From Myxococcales bacterium (GTDB lineage Bacteria > Myxococcota_A > Bradymonadia > Bradymonadales > Bradymonadaceae), in contig SLJM01000492.1 in assembly GCA_007135085.1 (NCBI GenBank), forward strand, positions 1-36,563: a stretch of DNA of 36,563 nucleotides. Direction: 5' to 3'. A program made the position numbers and the translations under genes. Numbering within the stretch: the first letter of the stretch is position 1; each line of letters begins with the position of its first letter. The notes beneath the pieces are model-generated. The model saw nothing but the letters and a program-made list of their open reading frames with translations, was not told where the DNA came from and ran no database searches. Below are positions 1-7,277 of the stretch, piece after piece.

Positions 1-257
1 CAGAGGGCGCCGAAGATGATCCACAAGATGGTCGCCGCCGTAAACCCCGCCTCCGCAAAGGCCCCGCTCATACCGACCAGGATCTCCTGATCGCGATCGG
101 CCAACTCGGGAAATCCGAAATACAACGCCGCCAACGCTGCGGTCAGCACGAGCCCCAGGATGCCCGCCGTAGCAGCCGACTTCTTGAAGAAAATCATCGC
201 CACCAGGATCACCACGATCGGTGTCGCTGCGGCGAGCGCTTCCATCCACCAGGTCAT
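1..257 (-). CDS. Lactate permease family transporter (N-terminal part, runs off window)
   Basis: The minus-strand frame starts at the ATG at 257-255 and stays open to base 1, giving about 85 residues beginning MTWWMEALAAATPIVVILVA. It holds a first membrane segment (about residues 9-24), a basic KK turn, a second segment (about 28-47), and then an amphipathic stretch leading into AEAGFTAATILWIIFGAL. This succession matches the N-terminus of the LldP/LutP lactate permease family (TC 2.A.14), inner-membrane proton symporters for lactate or glycolate; the assignment rests on that pattern alone. The rest of the gene lies outside the window. It lies 43 bp downstream of the small gene at 301-753 and may be co-transcribed with it. 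No strong ribosome binding site is visible before the ATG. Substrate cannot be fixed from this fragment. Confidence 0.6.
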   Translation of the reverse strand, partial: MTWWMEALAAATPIVVILVAMIFFKKSAATAGILGLVLTAALAALYFGFPELADRDQEILVGMSGAFAEAGFTAATILWIIFGAL

Positions 258-300
258 TTCCACAATTTGCCCATGCCCCAATCTGTATCAACAAAAGTGA

Positions 301-753
301 CTATTTTTTAAGCACTACCCGCTTCGGACTGGTCGCCTCGGCGATCTTCCGGCGTCCCACCGTGGTAAACTCCGCCCACAGCGTATAACCGCCCTCCAGC
401 TCGGGGAAGAAATGATTGAACGCCTCCCGATCCATATAGATATTCTCGAAACCCGAGGCGTCCAGAACTTCACCCAACGGCGATTGCATTACATCCGTGC
501 GAGAGGCCATATAGATCTTGCGCATCATATCACTGCAGCGATGCACCCATACCGAGGGCTTTTTCTTATTTCCCTTGACCATCTTCTTGCGGGGCCCGCT
601 CTTGATATTGAGCTTGGCCCGCTGCCTGGCCACCTGCACGTCCTTCATGACCTGCTGGTACATTCGCTCCACAAACTCCCGCTCACCGGCGAGCTCGAGC
701 TTGACCCCTCCAAAATCGAAATGAAACCGTGTCTTATCTTCGGCCATCGGCAT
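301..753 (-). CDS. Small hypothetical protein, 150 aa
   Basis: I do not recognise a family. The protein is soluble, without signal peptide or membrane segment. An acidic N-terminal part is followed by a very basic stretch (about residues 42-66, rich in K and R, including GPRKKMVKGNKKKP), then a mixed C-terminal domain ending in KRVVLKK. The basic patch could contact nucleic acid, but that is inference. Two in-frame ATGs (753 and 747) are possible starts; neither has a clear Shine-Dalgarno, so the shorter form beginning MAEDKT is equally likely. It precedes the permease fragment on the same strand. Its reading frame is cleaner than the overlapping plus-strand frames, which I take as shadows. 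Confidence 0.55.
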   Translation of the reverse strand: MPMAEDKTRFHFDFGGVKLELAGEREFVERMYQQVMKDVQVARQRAKLNIKSGPRKKMVKGNKKKPSVWVHRCSDMMRKIYMASRTDVMQSPLGEVLDASGFENIYMDREAFNHFFPELEGGYTLWAEFTTVGRRKIAEATSPKRVVLKK

Positions 754-901
754 GCCAGGGCGTAATTATCGTGGGACAGAATGCTCCCCTTCATCATGCC
801 CGTTCTCCCAACTCACAGCAAGCCTCCCAATCGCTCCAGAGTGTCATCCCTGTTGATCGGTAATCGTGTCTCTGAGAAGCATCGAATCTTTCGGAGTCTT
901 T

Positions 902-1019
902 GGTCTTGAATCCTGGGTCGTGGGTCTTGAAAGACACCCTTTGATGATAGGAGTTATTCTTGAGTTCTCTCGCTCTGCGAAGGGCGTCGTTCAAGACCCG
1001 AGACTCAAGACTCAAGACC
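902..1019. repeat. Imperfect inverted repeat, arms about 42 bp
   Basis: Left arm 902-943 starts GGTCTTGAATCCTGGGTCG. The right arm 978-1019, read on the minus strand, starts GGTCTTGAGTCTTGAGTCTC. By hand comparison about 34 of 42 positions agree, and the outer 30 bp agree at 25. The 34-bp centre (944-977) is unrelated. Each arm itself contains two or three copies of a GGTCTTGA-like core, so it looks like short tandem copies arranged head to head. It could fold into a long imperfect hairpin in RNA. Function unknown. Confidence 0.7.
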
Positions 1020-1152
1020 GCCCACGAGTCATTAGCGAGGTTGAACGCTAGATAGTCTACGGCGACCGACCAAGACCGATCAGACCCATCGTTCCAAGCC
1101 CCCTAACGCTCACCCTAACCTCGAAGGCGCACCTCTTCGCTTTTTCGCTCCC

Positions 1153-1218
1153 ATCAGTTTGAATCTTTCGTTCTCCGTTCTCAGCGCGTTCGCTCCTCTG
1201 CTCCTCTGCTTTTCGCTT
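1153..1218 (+). repeat. Dispersed intergenic repeat, copy 1
   Basis: Begins atcagtttgaatctttcg (1153-1170), identical to 7131-7148 in the other intergenic block, and continues as a pyrimidine-rich run of ctccg/ctcag/ttcgctcc motifs. The third copy lies inverted at about 6797-6870. The copy sits directly upstream of the operon beginning at 1255. Confidence 0.7.
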
Positions 1219-1254
1219 ATCCACGCTCGCGCACTACTGGCTTGACCGAAGCAG

Positions 1255-2898
1255 ATGGCCTACAATCGCCGGGGTAATTCGCTTGGCCACCTCTTCTCCG
1301 AGGACGATTTCGTGCGCATTTTCGACCTCGTCGGTATTTTCTTCGTCGCTGCCTGGGCGATCGTGGTGGGTGCCTTTTTGATCTTCGGTCTCGACGATCG
1401 GAGCCGGACGATCTCGCTCACCGACGGGATTATCGACCTCCATGAAGAAACCCTGTGGATGACCGCCTATCGCGAGGGCGACGAGGTGGGGATTCTGCGC
1501 GAGGATCGAACACGGCTCGTCGACGGGTGGCTCATCGAAATTCAGGGGATCGTCGAATTGGAGTTTATGGCCGATATCTACTCCTTTCGGTTTAGCTCCC
1601 GGTCAACCCTCAACGAGGATCTGACGCTGCGCTCGGCCATCGCCGACGTCGAGGCCTTCGGCATGCACCTGAAGATGCAGGGCCAATATCGCGAAGGCGA
1701 CGGCGATCAACACCCCGGCTTTTATCTCAACGTCCTCCTCGACGATTCGACCCGACAATTCGTGGTCGACCTCGATGAGCGCCCACGCCTCGCGGGACAG
1801 GCCATTCCCCAGATGCTGGCCAGCGAAGAATTGGAAGAAGGAGTGCGCTTTCGGCAGGAGTTTTTCGACCCCCTCACGCTGGCCCCCGCTGAAATCGAGC
1901 TGATCTACGAGGGGCGAGAAGAGATCACCAACAGCTATTTCACCGAGGGCGTCCTGGCCCACTCCTTCGGCCAGTCCGTGGGCAATTTCCACACCCGGAT
2001 CTATACCGACGAATTCGGCACGGTGATCCGTCAGGTCATGCCCATGCAGGTCGCCCTGGCCCGGATTCCCGACGCTCTGGGCCAATCGTCGATGGCCACC
2101 TTCGGCGGGCGCTTCGATGACCTGGCCGACAAAAAACCACCCTTTTTAAGCGCCCTCGACGCCGACGACCTCCTGGCGCTGGTCTCCCGCTTCGGCACGG
2201 GAAATACGCGCCGTTTCCGGGCCGTCGACGCCGGAGATGAGATCGCCTTCGACGACGACGAGCCCGACGAGCCGACGACCCGACAATTTCGGATCCTCGA
2301 GCTCGACAGGGCGGGCAGTCTCGACCTGAAGAGTCCCCGCCAGCATATCGCCTTTCAGACCTCCCGAGAGGCCCGGGTGGAGACCGCCGTGGACAATCGC
2401 CTCTGGCACGCGGGCCACGCACCGATAAATTCTGATTACAAAGGATCCACCGACCGGGCCGAGCGACCCTACCTGGATTCACTGATCAGCCATCTCGAAG
2501 AGCTCGCCGACGACGACGAATTGGAAGGCGCCGCCCTCGCCGGATTGACCGACGAATTTTGTCCCGACTTTGCACCTGGAAGTTGGACGCCCCAGCAGCG
2601 ATGGCCCCAATTACTTCCCGAGGAAATCACCGAACCAATCCACTGCCTGGCCCTTTTCGCCGACGCTCTGGCAGCGCTCGACATGGCGCCCCACTTCGTC
2701 CATGGCGTCATCGCCTCGGCAGACCAATTCCTGCCCCACATCTGGATTACCCTATATCGCGACGGCAAGTACCTGGGCGAATTCGACCCCATGTCAAACG
2801 GCCTGCCAGTGGCCGCCGATCATATCCAGCTCTACGTGGATGACAGCTACCGCCCGGACCGCCTCAACGATCTGGTCCACCAAATCACCCCCTATTGA
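1255..2898 (+). CDS. Membrane-anchored transglutaminase-like (papain-fold) protein
   Basis: 547 residues. One membrane segment (about residues 24-46) near the N-terminus places the rest outside the cytoplasm. Residues 50-420 form a large uncharacterised, mostly beta-type region. The C-terminal 110 residues resemble the transglutaminase-like superfamily: Cys464 opens a helix (HCLALFADAL), His495 sits in LPHIWITLY and Asp511 in GEFDPMSNG, followed by a DHIQL motif. The order and spacing Cys-31-His-16-Asp fit that family's catalytic triad, so hydrolase or acyl-transfer activity is plausible; the substrate is unknown. It heads a four-gene cluster, with the ABC ATPase starting 16 bp downstream. 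The ATG at 1255 is chosen because the membrane segment follows directly; no strong ribosome binding site is seen. Confidence 0.7.
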   Translation: MAYNRRGNSLGHLFSEDDFVRIFDLVGIFFVAAWAIVVGAFLIFGLDDRSRTISLTDGIIDLHEETLWMTAYREGDEVGILREDRTRLVDGWLIEIQGIVELEFMADIYSFRFSSRSTLNEDLTLRSAIADVEAFGMHLKMQGQYREGDGDQHPGFYLNVLLDDSTRQFVVDLDERPRLAGQAIPQMLASEELEEGVRFRQEFFDPLTLAPAEIELIYEGREEITNSYFTEGVLAHSFGQSVGNFHTRIYTDEFGTVIRQVMPMQVALARIPDALGQSSMATFGGRFDDLADKKPPFLSALDADDLLALVSRFGTGNTRRFRAVDAGDEIAFDDDEPDEPTTRQFRILELDRAGSLDLKSPRQHIAFQTSREARVETAVDNRLWHAGHAPINSDYKGSTDRAERPYLDSLISHLEELADDDELEGAALAGLTDEFCPDFAPGSWTPQQRWPQLLPEEITEPIHCLALFADALAALDMAPHFVHGVIASADQFLPHIWITLYRDGKYLGEFDPMSNGLPVAADHIQLYVDDSYRPDRLNDLVHQITPY

Positions 2899-2914
2899 CC
2901 GGCGAATTGCAATC

Positions 2915-3760
2915 ATGACTGACCGCCCCGTTCCAGCCTCGCCAGATCCCGATGACGACACCCTGGTCGTCGTGCGCGGCCTGACCAAACACTACGGCGA
3001 CTTCACCGCCGTCGACGGTATCGACCTCACCGTTCCCGTGGGCCAGGTCTTCGGCGTCCTCGGCCCCAACGGCGCCGGCAAGACGACGACGATGAGCATG
3101 ATCACCGGGCTCATCGAACCGACGGGGGGCACAATCAGCATCGACGGCTTCGATCTCAAAAAAGAGACGACGAAGGCCAAAAAAGCGACGGGCTTTATCC
3201 CCGATCGACCCTACGTCTACGACAAGCTCACCGCTTTTGAGTATCTGCGATTCATCGGCGGGCTCTACAAGATGGACAACGCCCATATCGCCGATCGTAT
3301 CGACGAATTGATGACCCTCTTCGAACTGCGCGAGTGGAGCGGAAACCTCATCGAGAGCTTCTCCCACGGCATGAAACAGCGCCTCGTCTTCTGCGGCGCC
3401 CTGCTCCCGGAGCCCAGACTTCTCGTCATCGACGAGCCCATGGTCGGCCTCGACCCCAAGGGCCACCACCTGGTCAAATCTCTCTTTCGCTCCCTCGTGG
3501 AAGAAAAAGAGATGTCCATCCTCCTGTCGACCCACACCCTGGAGGTAGCCGAGGAGGTCTGCGACCAGATCGTCATCATCAACCACGGCCGGATCATCGC
3601 CCGCGGAACCCTCGGCGAGCTTCGCCTGGAGTCGGGTGAGACCGACGGCAATCTGGAGAAGGTCTTCTTGCGCATCACCGAGGAATCCACGGACGAGCGC
3701 GACCACGCCGTGGCCCAGCGATTCGGCAAGACCAAAGCCGATACGGAGGCTGTGTCGTGA
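2915..3760 (+). CDS. ABC transporter ATP-binding protein
   Basis: 281 residues, a stand-alone ABC-2 type ATPase that would power the permease encoded next. Visible motifs: Walker A GPNGAGKTT (50-58), signature FSHGMKQR (149-156, a variant of LSGGQ), Walker B RLLVIDEP (168-175), D-loop GLD (178-180) and switch His207 in STHT. At the Q-loop position the sequence reads GFIPDRP, with Asp instead of the usual Gln. I recall this change in some relatives, so it need not mean inactivity. The frame is open upstream to 2570, but that part overlaps the preceding gene in another frame; ATG 2915 gives the normal N-terminus. The gene overlaps the permease start by 4 nt (GTGA), suggesting coupled translation. 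Confidence 0.93.
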   Translation: MTDRPVPASPDPDDDTLVVVRGLTKHYGDFTAVDGIDLTVPVGQVFGVLGPNGAGKTTTMSMITGLIEPTGGTISIDGFDLKKETTKAKKATGFIPDRPYVYDKLTAFEYLRFIGGLYKMDNAHIADRIDELMTLFELREWSGNLIESFSHGMKQRLVFCGALLPEPRLLVIDEPMVGLDPKGHHLVKSLFRSLVEEKEMSILLSTHTLEVAEEVCDQIVIINHGRIIARGTLGELRLESGETDGNLEKVFLRITEESTDERDHAVAQRFGKTKADTEAVS

Positions 3761-5463
3761 TCGGTGAGTTGCTGGGCATCAAATTGCGGACCCTTCGGGG
3801 CACTCTGCGCTCTCAGCACGGGCGCTTTCGCGTCCCCGCCTTCGCGGCGATGAGCCTGGTCTTTGCCTTTATGCTCTACGGCGCCGGCGAATTCATCGTC
3901 ACCCACGCTCTGGAGATCGATCTCGTCGGCGAATTGCTGGTCCACAAGCTCCTGTCGATCACGGTGCTGGTCTTCTTCGCCCTCTTGCTCTTCTCCAACG
4001 TGGTCACCGTCTTCAGCACCTTTTATCTGGCTGACGACCTGAAGTTTTTGATGGGCCACCCCATCCCCACAGACGAGCTATTCACCTCGCGGTTTATCGA
4101 ATCCATGGTCCAATCGTCGTGGATCGTGCTCCTCTTCGGCATGCCTTTATTTATCGCCGTCGGCGTTCACCTGAGCGCCCCCTGGTATTATTACCCGCTC
4201 TTGCTGGGCATTTTGATTCCCTTCGCCGCAATCCCCACGGCGCTGGCCACCATCTTCGCTCTGTTGGTGACCAATATCATCGCCGCCAACCGCACCCGCG
4301 ACGCCGCCCTCTTCTTTGGACTCGTCGCCTTTACGACCCTCTTTATCGTCATCCGCTCTTTTGAGCCGGAGCGGCTCTTAAACCCGGAGTCCTTCGACTC
4401 CATCGGGGAGTTGATGCGGCTTTTGACGGTGCCCACCGTCTCCTATCTGCCCAACGACTGGGTCGTCAATATCATGACCCCCATTCTCTTTCCCCTGGAG
4501 GCGCCGGTCTTCTGGTCGGCACTTCTGCTCATCACCACGCCGATCGCCCTCTTCTTCGTCGCCGCCTGGCTGCACCGCCCGCTGTATTTTCGCGGCTACT
4601 CCAACGCTCAAGAAGGTCAGCACGGCGGGGGCGTAATGGTGCTGGTGCGAAATTGGCTCCTCGAGCGCACTCGCTCCACCGGGGCCTCCCTCCAGACCGG
4701 TCTGGACGACCTCCGAGCCAAAACGGGAAAGGCTTCCGCCCTTGGCCAATTGGTCAAAAAAGATCAGGCCATCTTCACCCGCGACGCCAGCCAATGGACG
4801 CAACTGCTCATCGTCTTTGCAATTATCGTCATCTACCTGGTCAACTTTCGCTATCTCGACGCCGCCGCCGATGAGGCGCTCTTCGGAAATATCGGCCTCG
4901 CCTTCTTCAACCTCGCCGCCTGCGCCTTCGTCGTCGTCGCCCTCTGCGGCAGGTTTTTATTTCCCGCCGTCAGCATCGAGGGCCGCTCCTTCTGGCTGAT
5001 TCTACAGGCCCCGCTATCGCTGGAGAAATTTCTCGTCGGCAAATGGCTGGGAAGCCTGTTGCCCGTGCTCATCGTCGGACAATTGCTCATTCTGTCGTCG
5101 AACCTCCTGGTGGGAATGGCACCGATTATGACCGTCCTATCGGCAGTGCAGATCCTGATCATCTCGCTCGTGGCCTCGGCGATGGCGGTGTCCATGGGGG
5201 CTATCTATCCCCAATTCCACAACCCGAACGCCGCCAAGATCGCCTCCAGCTTCGGTGCGGTCATCTTCATGATCGTCACCATCATGCTCACCCTTTTGCT
5301 CATCGGCTCCTGGTTCCACGCTTCCATCTTCCTGGCAGACATGGCAAATACGAATGCCAATATCTTGACCTGGGGCCTGGCCGGCGCCGGAGTCCTGGTC
5401 TCGATAGGAATCATCGCCATCGCCTTTAAGCTGGGCGCCTATTTTCTTCGCCGCCACTTCTAA
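3757..5463 (+). CDS. Putative ABC exporter permease
   Basis: 568 residues with roughly ten to twelve hydrophobic segments in two halves separated by a hydrophilic stretch (about 285-345). The segment NVVTVFSTFYLADDLKFLMG and the following QSSWIVLLFGMPLF region resemble the putative ABC exporter family (PF16962-like) that pairs with a separate ATPase. The start is GTG at 3757; a GGAGG box at 3745-3749 lies 7 nt upstream and the GTGA overlap couples it to the ATPase gene. Together with the ATPase it should form an inner-membrane exporter. The cargo is unknown, though the neighbouring transglutaminase-like protein suggests a peptide or envelope substrate (inference). Confidence 0.88.
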   Translation: MIGELLGIKLRTLRGTLRSQHGRFRVPAFAAMSLVFAFMLYGAGEFIVTHALEIDLVGELLVHKLLSITVLVFFALLLFSNVVTVFSTFYLADDLKFLMGHPIPTDELFTSRFIESMVQSSWIVLLFGMPLFIAVGVHLSAPWYYYPLLLGILIPFAAIPTALATIFALLVTNIIAANRTRDAALFFGLVAFTTLFIVIRSFEPERLLNPESFDSIGELMRLLTVPTVSYLPNDWVVNIMTPILFPLEAPVFWSALLLITTPIALFFVAAWLHRPLYFRGYSNAQEGQHGGGVMVLVRNWLLERTRSTGASLQTGLDDLRAKTGKASALGQLVKKDQAIFTRDASQWTQLLIVFAIIVIYLVNFRYLDAAADEALFGNIGLAFFNLAACAFVVVALCGRFLFPAVSIEGRSFWLILQAPLSLEKFLVGKWLGSLLPVLIVGQLLILSSNLLVGMAPIMTVLSAVQILIISLVASAMAVSMGAIYPQFHNPNAAKIASSFGAVIFMIVTIMLTLLLIGSWFHASIFLADMANTNANILTWGLAGAGVLVSIGIIAIAFKLGAYFLRRHF

Positions 5464-5473
5464 GCAGTACTCT

Positions 5474-6790
5474 ATGGACGCACCCTCCACTCGACCCATC
5501 TCGACGTCGATCTTTACGGCCCTGGTCGCCGCCGCCATCACCATGGCAGTCCTCGGCCTTCAGGCCCTTGGTTCGCCCCTTTATTGGTGGCATGTGGCAG
5601 TTGGCGAGATGATCGCCACCTGGCAGCGAATTCCGGATCAGCAACTCTTTTTATACACCGTTCCCTACGACGAACCGGCGGTCCACACCTCCTGGCTTGG
5701 CTCGGTCATCCTGGCCAATCTTCACGACCTGGCCGGACCGGAGCTAAACCTCTTGCTCCGCAACGTCCTATGCGCTCTATCGGTGGCGCTGGTGACCTTC
5801 TTTGTAGCCCGGCGCACGGACCGGCTACTTCCCACGGTGGCACCGCTTATCATCTTCGGCGGCGCCTGTTTTTTCTTCGCCCATACAGGCCCTGCAGTCC
5901 TGGCGCTTCCGCTGGCCACGATCGCCCTCATCGCCGTCTTCGCCCTTTTGGAGCGGCCGCAGCGAGTGTGGCTTGCGGCCGTGGCGCCCCTGATGGCGCT
6001 GCTCATCATCAACGTCGATATGAGTACGGCCCTGGTGGTCATCGTCGCCTCTCTTGCGGCTTCATTCCATCTGACGCGCCTGGCCATCTCCGATGACGAC
6101 GGCCGCCGCCTCTTCGTCGCCGCCGGCTTGAGCGCCGCCGCTCTGCCCGCGCTCTTCGGCTTTGCCTACGGCCCCACCTTCTGGGGGCTCGCCATCTCGA
6201 GCATCGAGCTCACCGCCCTGGCCCCTCCGTCAGCGGCGCTCATCGCCCTGATAGCGGCCTCCCTGCTGACCCAGAAGGGCCGAAAAATCCCCGGAACGGC
6301 AATCCTGGTGCTCACCCTGCTCGCCACCTCAATTGCCGCTATCCTGGTTCAGCCCGGCGTCCCCACGCGCACGCCAATCGTGACCTCTCTTCATTCAGAT
6401 CTGCGCACCCAGGCCCCCCTGGCGGGGGTGATGAGCGCCGACCTCCCCCTTCGCTGCGCCGAACATCTGCGCCGCACGGGCCGCGAAGTACGCCTCTTTC
6501 ACGACCCCGAACACGCCGGCTTTTTGCTCTACCACCTGGTCGATCCCAGCCGGCCTCACGCCCCGCTCTTCGACGACCACCGCGGCCTGGTCGACGAGGA
6601 CACCCTGGAGATGGCCGAGCTGATCCGAACCGAGCCGGTGGCCCGCGGCTTCTTCACCCAATTCGACGTCAACGCCGCCGTCTTCGATCGCCACGCCTAT
6701 CCCACGCTGACCGAAGAGTTGACCACCGCTCCCGAGTGGCACGACCTGGCCGAAGGCATCGACCACTTCGCCTGCTTCGTCCCCCGCTGA
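5474..6790 (+). CDS. Polytopic GT-C-like membrane protein
   Basis: 438 residues: about eight to ten membrane segments (residues 10-310) and a soluble C-terminal domain (about 330-438). The start of the first periplasmic loop, YWWHVAVGEMI then QLFLYT and HTSWLGSVIL, matches a family of GT-C glycosyltransferase-like membrane proteins that usually read D-x-D-x-WWH-L-A-x-G followed by DPFSYT. Here the acidic positions are Ser34 and Leu36 (SPLYWWH, 34-40), so the usual catalytic Asp appears lost. The C-terminal domain (RLFHDPEHAGFLLYHLV, APLFDDHRG) matches the tail of the same family. It follows the permease by 10 bp and probably ends the operon. Sugar transfer is doubtful given the missing acids. 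Confidence 0.65.
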   Translation: MDAPSTRPISTSIFTALVAAAITMAVLGLQALGSPLYWWHVAVGEMIATWQRIPDQQLFLYTVPYDEPAVHTSWLGSVILANLHDLAGPELNLLLRNVLCALSVALVTFFVARRTDRLLPTVAPLIIFGGACFFFAHTGPAVLALPLATIALIAVFALLERPQRVWLAAVAPLMALLIINVDMSTALVVIVASLAASFHLTRLAISDDDGRRLFVAAGLSAAALPALFGFAYGPTFWGLAISSIELTALAPPSAALIALIAASLLTQKGRKIPGTAILVLTLLATSIAAILVQPGVPTRTPIVTSLHSDLRTQAPLAGVMSADLPLRCAEHLRRTGREVRLFHDPEHAGFLLYHLVDPSRPHAPLFDDHRGLVDEDTLEMAELIRTEPVARGFFTQFDVNAAVFDRHAYPTLTEELTTAPEWHDLAEGIDHFACFVPR

Positions 6791-6796
6791 TCCGCG

Positions 6797-6870
6797 GGAG
6801 AAGCGAAAGAGCGGAGAAGCGAAAGAGCTGTAAGCGGAGTAGCGAAAGATTCAAACGGATTTGAGCGAAT
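6797..6870 (-). repeat. Dispersed intergenic repeat, copy 2 (inverted)
   Basis: Read on the minus strand from 6870 it begins attcgctcaaatccgtttga and continues into atctttcgctactccg, then several ctctttcgcttctccg motifs. The 36 bp at 6835-6870 match 7121-7156 in inverted orientation with 31 identities by hand count. The start overlaps the end of the upstream operon's transcript and could act as a boundary structure. Confidence 0.75.
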
Positions 6871-6891
6871 TAGTGAAGGGGCGTCACGCGG

Positions 6892-7076
6892 CGAAAGTTC
6901 GGACCTGCGCGAGGTTCCCGTCGAAGGGGGAAAGTTCGGACCTGCGCGAGGTTCCCGTCGAAGGGCGAAGGTTCGGACCTGCGCGAGGTTCCCGTCGAAG
7001 GGCGAAAGTTCGGACCTGCGCGAGGTTCTCGTCGAAAGGCGAAAGTTCGGACCTGCGCGAGGTTCTCGTCGAAGAG
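6892..7076. repeat. Tandem repeat, five 37-bp units
   Basis: Units start at 6892, 6929, 6966, 7003 and 7040. Each begins like cgaaagttcggacctgcgcg and ends cgtcgaaggg, and copies differ at only a few positions; copies 4 and 5 share a c-to-t change (gttctcg for gttcccg). Each unit has an internal ACCT-gcgcg-AGGT hairpin and TTCG/CGAA near its ends. There are no spacers, so this is not a CRISPR array. Near-identity of the copies suggests recent amplification or continuous homogenisation. Confidence 0.93.
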
Positions 7077-7120
7077 TCTGCCAGCGCACCAAAACACCTC
7101 GCTGCCAGACCAATTCGCTC

Positions 7121-7215
7121 ATTCGCTGCGATCAGTTTGAATCTTTCGCTCCTCCGCGCTCAGCGTCTTCGCTCCTTCGCTTTTAGCTCTTTCGCTTTCA
7201 GCTCTTCCGATCTTT
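7121..7215 (+). repeat. Dispersed intergenic repeat, copy 3
   Basis: Begins attcgctgcgatcagtttga and runs through atctttcgctcctccg into repeated ttcgctcc/agctctttcgct motifs. The 18 bp at 7131-7148 are identical to 1153-1170, and 7121-7156 pair with the inverted copy at 6835-6870, so copies 2 and 3 bracket the 37-bp tandem array. Confidence 0.75.
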
Positions 7216-7277
7216 CGTCCCGTTCCTAAACGGAGGGGCATGGCGGCCAGTAGCAACGTCTCGCGGTAGGCTGTACG

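Larger units (their letters stand above)
754..1254. other. Gene-free spacer with repeats
   Basis: About 500 bp between the minus-strand gene ending the first block and the operon starting at 1255. No convincing coding region is seen; a 73-residue minus frame (794-1015) is built largely from the inverted repeat and lacks any recognisable feature. The spacer contains an imperfect inverted repeat (902-1019) and a copy of the dispersed CTTTCG/CTCCG-type repeat (1153 to about 1218). It must also carry the promoters for the two divergent neighbours, but no -35/-10 pair stands out by eye. Confidence 0.6.
6791..7277. repeat. Gene-free composite repeat block
   Basis: About 490 bp with no credible gene. 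Layout: an inverted copy of the dispersed CTTTCG repeat (about 6797-6870), five tandem 37-bp units (6892-7076), a short unique stretch, then a direct copy of the dispersed repeat (about 7121-7215). Open frames across it exist only because the 37-bp unit lacks stops; since 37 is not a multiple of three, the peptide changes from copy to copy. It lies between an operon end and the promoter region of the amidase gene. Confidence 0.75.

Noticed and set aside
794-1015. 73-residue minus-strand gene
   Set aside because: It is mostly formed by the inverted repeat at 902-1019 and has no ribosome binding site or family features.
2570-2914. N-terminal extension of the ABC ATPase frame
   Set aside because: It overlaps the transglutaminase-like gene in another frame and has no domain features; ATG 2915 gives the normal start.
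6892-7076. CRISPR array
   Set aside because: The 37-bp units follow each other directly with no unique spacers, and no cas genes are nearby.
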